Positions 4,721 through 6,627 of a stretch of DNA of 6,627 bases are shown piece after piece. The notes under the pieces were generated by a model, which did not search any database, was not told the origin of the DNA, and saw only the letters and a program-made list of their open reading frames with translations. Made by a program: the position numbers and the translations under genes. The stretch is from the NCBI GenBank assembly GCA_021159845.1, contig JAGHDS010000264.1, positions 1-6,627 on the forward strand, read 5' to 3'. Source of the stretch: Anaerolineae bacterium. Lineage in GTDB: Bacteria; Chloroflexota; Anaerolineae; DUEN01. The number at the start of each line of letters is the position of its first letter. The first letter of the stretch is position 1.

Positions 4721-6627
4721 TCACACCCCCTGTCGACGGAGCAGTTGGGCATTGGCGGCCACGATAACGGTGCTGAGGGACATGAGCAATGCCCCGACAG
4801 CCGGTGACAGCGTGATCCCCACAGGCGCCAGGGCCCCAGCGGCGAGAGGAAGCGCCACGATGTTGTATCCGGTCGCCCACACCAGGTTTTGCACCATCTT
4901 GCGATGACTTGCCGCGCTTAGCCGGATGATCTTGACTACATCCAGTGGGTTATTCTTCACCAACACGATATCGGCTGACTCCACCGCTACGTCAGTGCCG
5001 CTGCCGATGGCGATGCCGACATCCGCCCGGATCAGCGCGGGCGCGTCGTTGACCCCATCCCCGACCATCGCAACTCTTCTGCCCTCCGCTTGCAATTGGG
5101 CGACTTTCTGGTCCTTGTGCTCCGGTAACACCTCTGCGAAGTAGCGCTCGATCCCCAGCTCCTCGGCCACCGCCCGCGCTACAGCCTGGCTGTCCCCCGT
5201 CAGCATGGCTACCTCAACCCCCATCTCTCGCAGGGCGCGCACGGCGTCCCTGCTCTCGGGTCGGACGACATCCGCCAGGGCGAACGCGGCTATAACTTCG
5301 TCATCTCGCGCCAGGTAGACCACCGTCTGCCCCATAGCATCTGCCTTGCTGGTAAACTCGAGGAGCTCATCCGGCAGGCGCAGGTCGAGCCATTCCAAAA
5401 GCCTGGGCCCGCCTACATATACCGTGCGTCCGTCGCTTGTCGCCTGGGCCCCCTTGCCCTTGATGGCCTCGAAGCCAGAGACGCGGGGTAGCACGAGGCC
5501 GCGTCTCTCGGCCGACTCGCGGATGCTTCGAGCGATCGTATGCTCGGAATCCCCCTCGACCGCTGCCGCCAGGGCCAGCGCCTTCTCCTCGCTCCACCCC
5601 TCCACCGTGGCAACGCCGACTATACCGAATCTTCCCTCGGTCAGCGTCCCCGTCTTATCGAAGATAACCGTGTCGATGTCGCGGGCGGCCTCGAGAGCCG
5701 TCCGATCCCGGACCAGGATGCCATTCTTTGCCCCCAGAGAGGTGGTGATTGCCACGACCAGCGGGATGGCCAGGCCCAAAGCGTGGGGGCACGCGATGAC
5801 GAGGACCGTTGCCACCCGCTCGATGACGGAGACGTTGAATCCCACCGCCAGGGTCCAGGCCACGGCCGTGATGGCTGCCACCGATATGGCAACGTAGAAA
5901 AGCCAGCCGGCCGCCCGGTCGGCCAGGAGTTGGGTCCGGGACTTGCTCTGCTGCGCCTGTTCCACCAGGCGCATGATCCCAGCCAGCGTGGTCTCGTCGC
6001 CGATGGCCGTAACACGCACTCGCAAGCTGCCGTCCCCGTTGATCGTCCCGGCTATGACCGAATCACCGGGCTTCTTCCCAATGGGTACGGATTCCCCGGT
6101 GATCATGGACTCGTTCACGTCGGACTTGCCCTCTACCACCTCCCCATCGGCTGGGATATTGGCCCCCGGCCGCACCAGTACCAGGTCCCCGACCTTGAGG
6201 GCATCTATGGGGACCTCCTCCACGCTCCCATCATCTCGAATGCGCTCCGCCGTATCCGGGAGCAACCTGGCCAACTCCTGCAAAGCGCTGGATGCCTGCC
6301 GGATGCTTCGCATCTCTATCCAGTGCCCGAGGAGCATCACATCGATCAGCGTAACCAGCTCCCAGAAGAAGCCGGTGCTGAAGTTCACGAAAAGTGCGGC
6401 CAAACTGTAGACGAACGCCACCCCGATCGCCAGAGAGATCAGGGTCATCATGCCGGGCTGCCCCTTGCGCACCTCCGGCACGGCCATCTTCAGGAATGGC
6501 ACCCCGCCGTAAATGAAGACAACTATGGCGAAGAGCGGGGTGATCCACTGGCTCCCGGTGAAGTGCGGCATGGAGAACCCCAGCCACCTTTGGATCATCG
6601 GGCTGTATAGCAATACCGGTATGGAGA
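4721..6627 (-). CDS. copB: Copper/silver-translocating P1B-type ATPase, CPH (CopB-like) class, N-terminus outside window
   Basis: This is an inner-membrane pump that uses ATP to export Cu or Ag ions. Residues are numbered from the codon at 6613. In order it shows the end of the first visible helix (SIPVLLYSP), helices at 23-41, 55-75 and 82-101, the actuator domain with TGES (172-175), helices at 237-258 and 264-293 with the metal-site motif CPH (275-277), the phosphorylation motif DKTGT (Asp319), the nucleotide domain with SEHT (356-359), the hinge GDGVND (518-523), and two last helices with GYN-x4-P and MSLST...NAQ. CPH and MSxST are hallmarks of the P1B-3 group, linked to Cu(II), Cu(I) or Ag(I). 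The frame stays open past the TTG at 6613 to the window edge, adding S-I-P-V-L upstream, so this TTG is not the start. The missing part should hold the start of the first helix and any His-rich N-terminus. SEHT replaces the usual SEHP. The stop at 4721 lies 107 bases before the next gene. Confidence 0.95.
   Translation of the reverse strand, partial: SIPVLLYSPMIQRWLGFSMPHFTGSQWITPLFAIVVFIYGGVPFLKMAVPEVRKGQPGMMTLISLAIGVAFVYSLAALFVNFSTGFFWELVTLIDVMLLGHWIEMRSIRQASSALQELARLLPDTAERIRDDGSVEEVPIDALKVGDLVLVRPGANIPADGEVVEGKSDVNESMITGESVPIGKKPGDSVIAGTINGDGSLRVRVTAIGDETTLAGIMRLVEQAQQSKSRTQLLADRAAGWLFYVAISVAAITAVAWTLAVGFNVSVIERVATVLVIACPHALGLAIPLVVAITTSLGAKNGILVRDRTALEAARDIDTVIFDKTGTLTEGRFGIVGVATVEGWSEEKALALAAAVEGDSEHTIARSIRESAERRGLVLPRVSGFEAIKGKGAQATSDGRTVYVGGPRLLEWLDLRLPDELLEFTSKADAMGQTVVYLARDDEVIAAFALADVVRPESRDAVRALREMGVEVAMLTGDSQAVARAVAEELGIERYFAEVLPEHKDQKVAQLQAEGRRVAMVGDGVNDAPALIRADVGIAIGSGTDVAVESADIVLVKNNPLDVVKIIRLSAASHRKMVQNLVWATGYNIVALPLAAGALAPVGITLSPAVGALLMSLSTVIVAANAQLLRRQGV

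Noticed and set aside
5540..6610. Plus-strand open frame of 356 codons opposite the copper ATPase
   Set aside because: It is entirely antisense to a gene with all P-type ATPase motifs, and its Gly/Arg/His/Asp-rich low-complexity translation is typical of a shadow frame.
1..6627. CRISPR array, transposon ends, tRNA or rRNA genes
   Set aside because: No regularly spaced repeats, transposase, cloverleaf-like sequence or rRNA-like stretch was seen on either strand.

Overview
The window reads as ordinary, GC-rich (roughly 58-60 %, by eye) bacterial chromosome. The gene style suggests a Chloroflexota-like or other high-GC environmental lineage: a CPH-type copper ATPase, short membrane proteins ending in SHOCT domains, and a DUF2156/MprF-like protein paired with a rhomboid-like membrane protein. 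This assignment is an impression from the proteins, not from any marker gene. There is no rRNA, tRNA, CRISPR array, insertion sequence or phage gene.

Left half, plus strand (1-2874). The window opens inside the ATP-binding domain of a sensor histidine kinase, which ends at 241. After a 211-base gap comes a 585-residue membrane-anchored phosphatidylglycerol aminoacyltransferase-like protein (453-2210). It is followed, with one base between, by a six-helix rhomboid-like protein (2212-2820, TTG start). The pair is probably one operon and ends at a hairpin with a perfect 14-bp stem (2833-2874). A cell-envelope role is likely: modifying lipid charge, possibly under control of the kinase system upstream.

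Right half, minus strand (2887-6627), in two transcription units. The first, reading right to left, is a CPH-motif (P1B-3, CopB-like) copper/silver P-type ATPase, then a four-helix membrane protein with a His-rich extracytoplasmic loop, then a three-helix membrane protein. It ends at a strong rho-independent terminator (3626-3660 plus T tract). The ATPase runs off the right edge: its frame stays open to base 6627, so its N-terminus and upstream control region are not visible. The second unit is two adjacent small membrane proteins, each with a hydrophobic N-terminal helix and a C-terminal SHOCT domain (3110-3400 and 2887-3105). They are preceded by a control region of about 220 bases holding several inverted repeats and an 11-base tandem direct repeat.

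The most interesting elements are the two uncharacterised membrane proteins that share the copper ATPase operon, the aminoacyltransferase plus probable pseudo-rhomboid pair, and the tandem SHOCT genes beside the metal-export unit. None is proven to be a new system from sequence alone.
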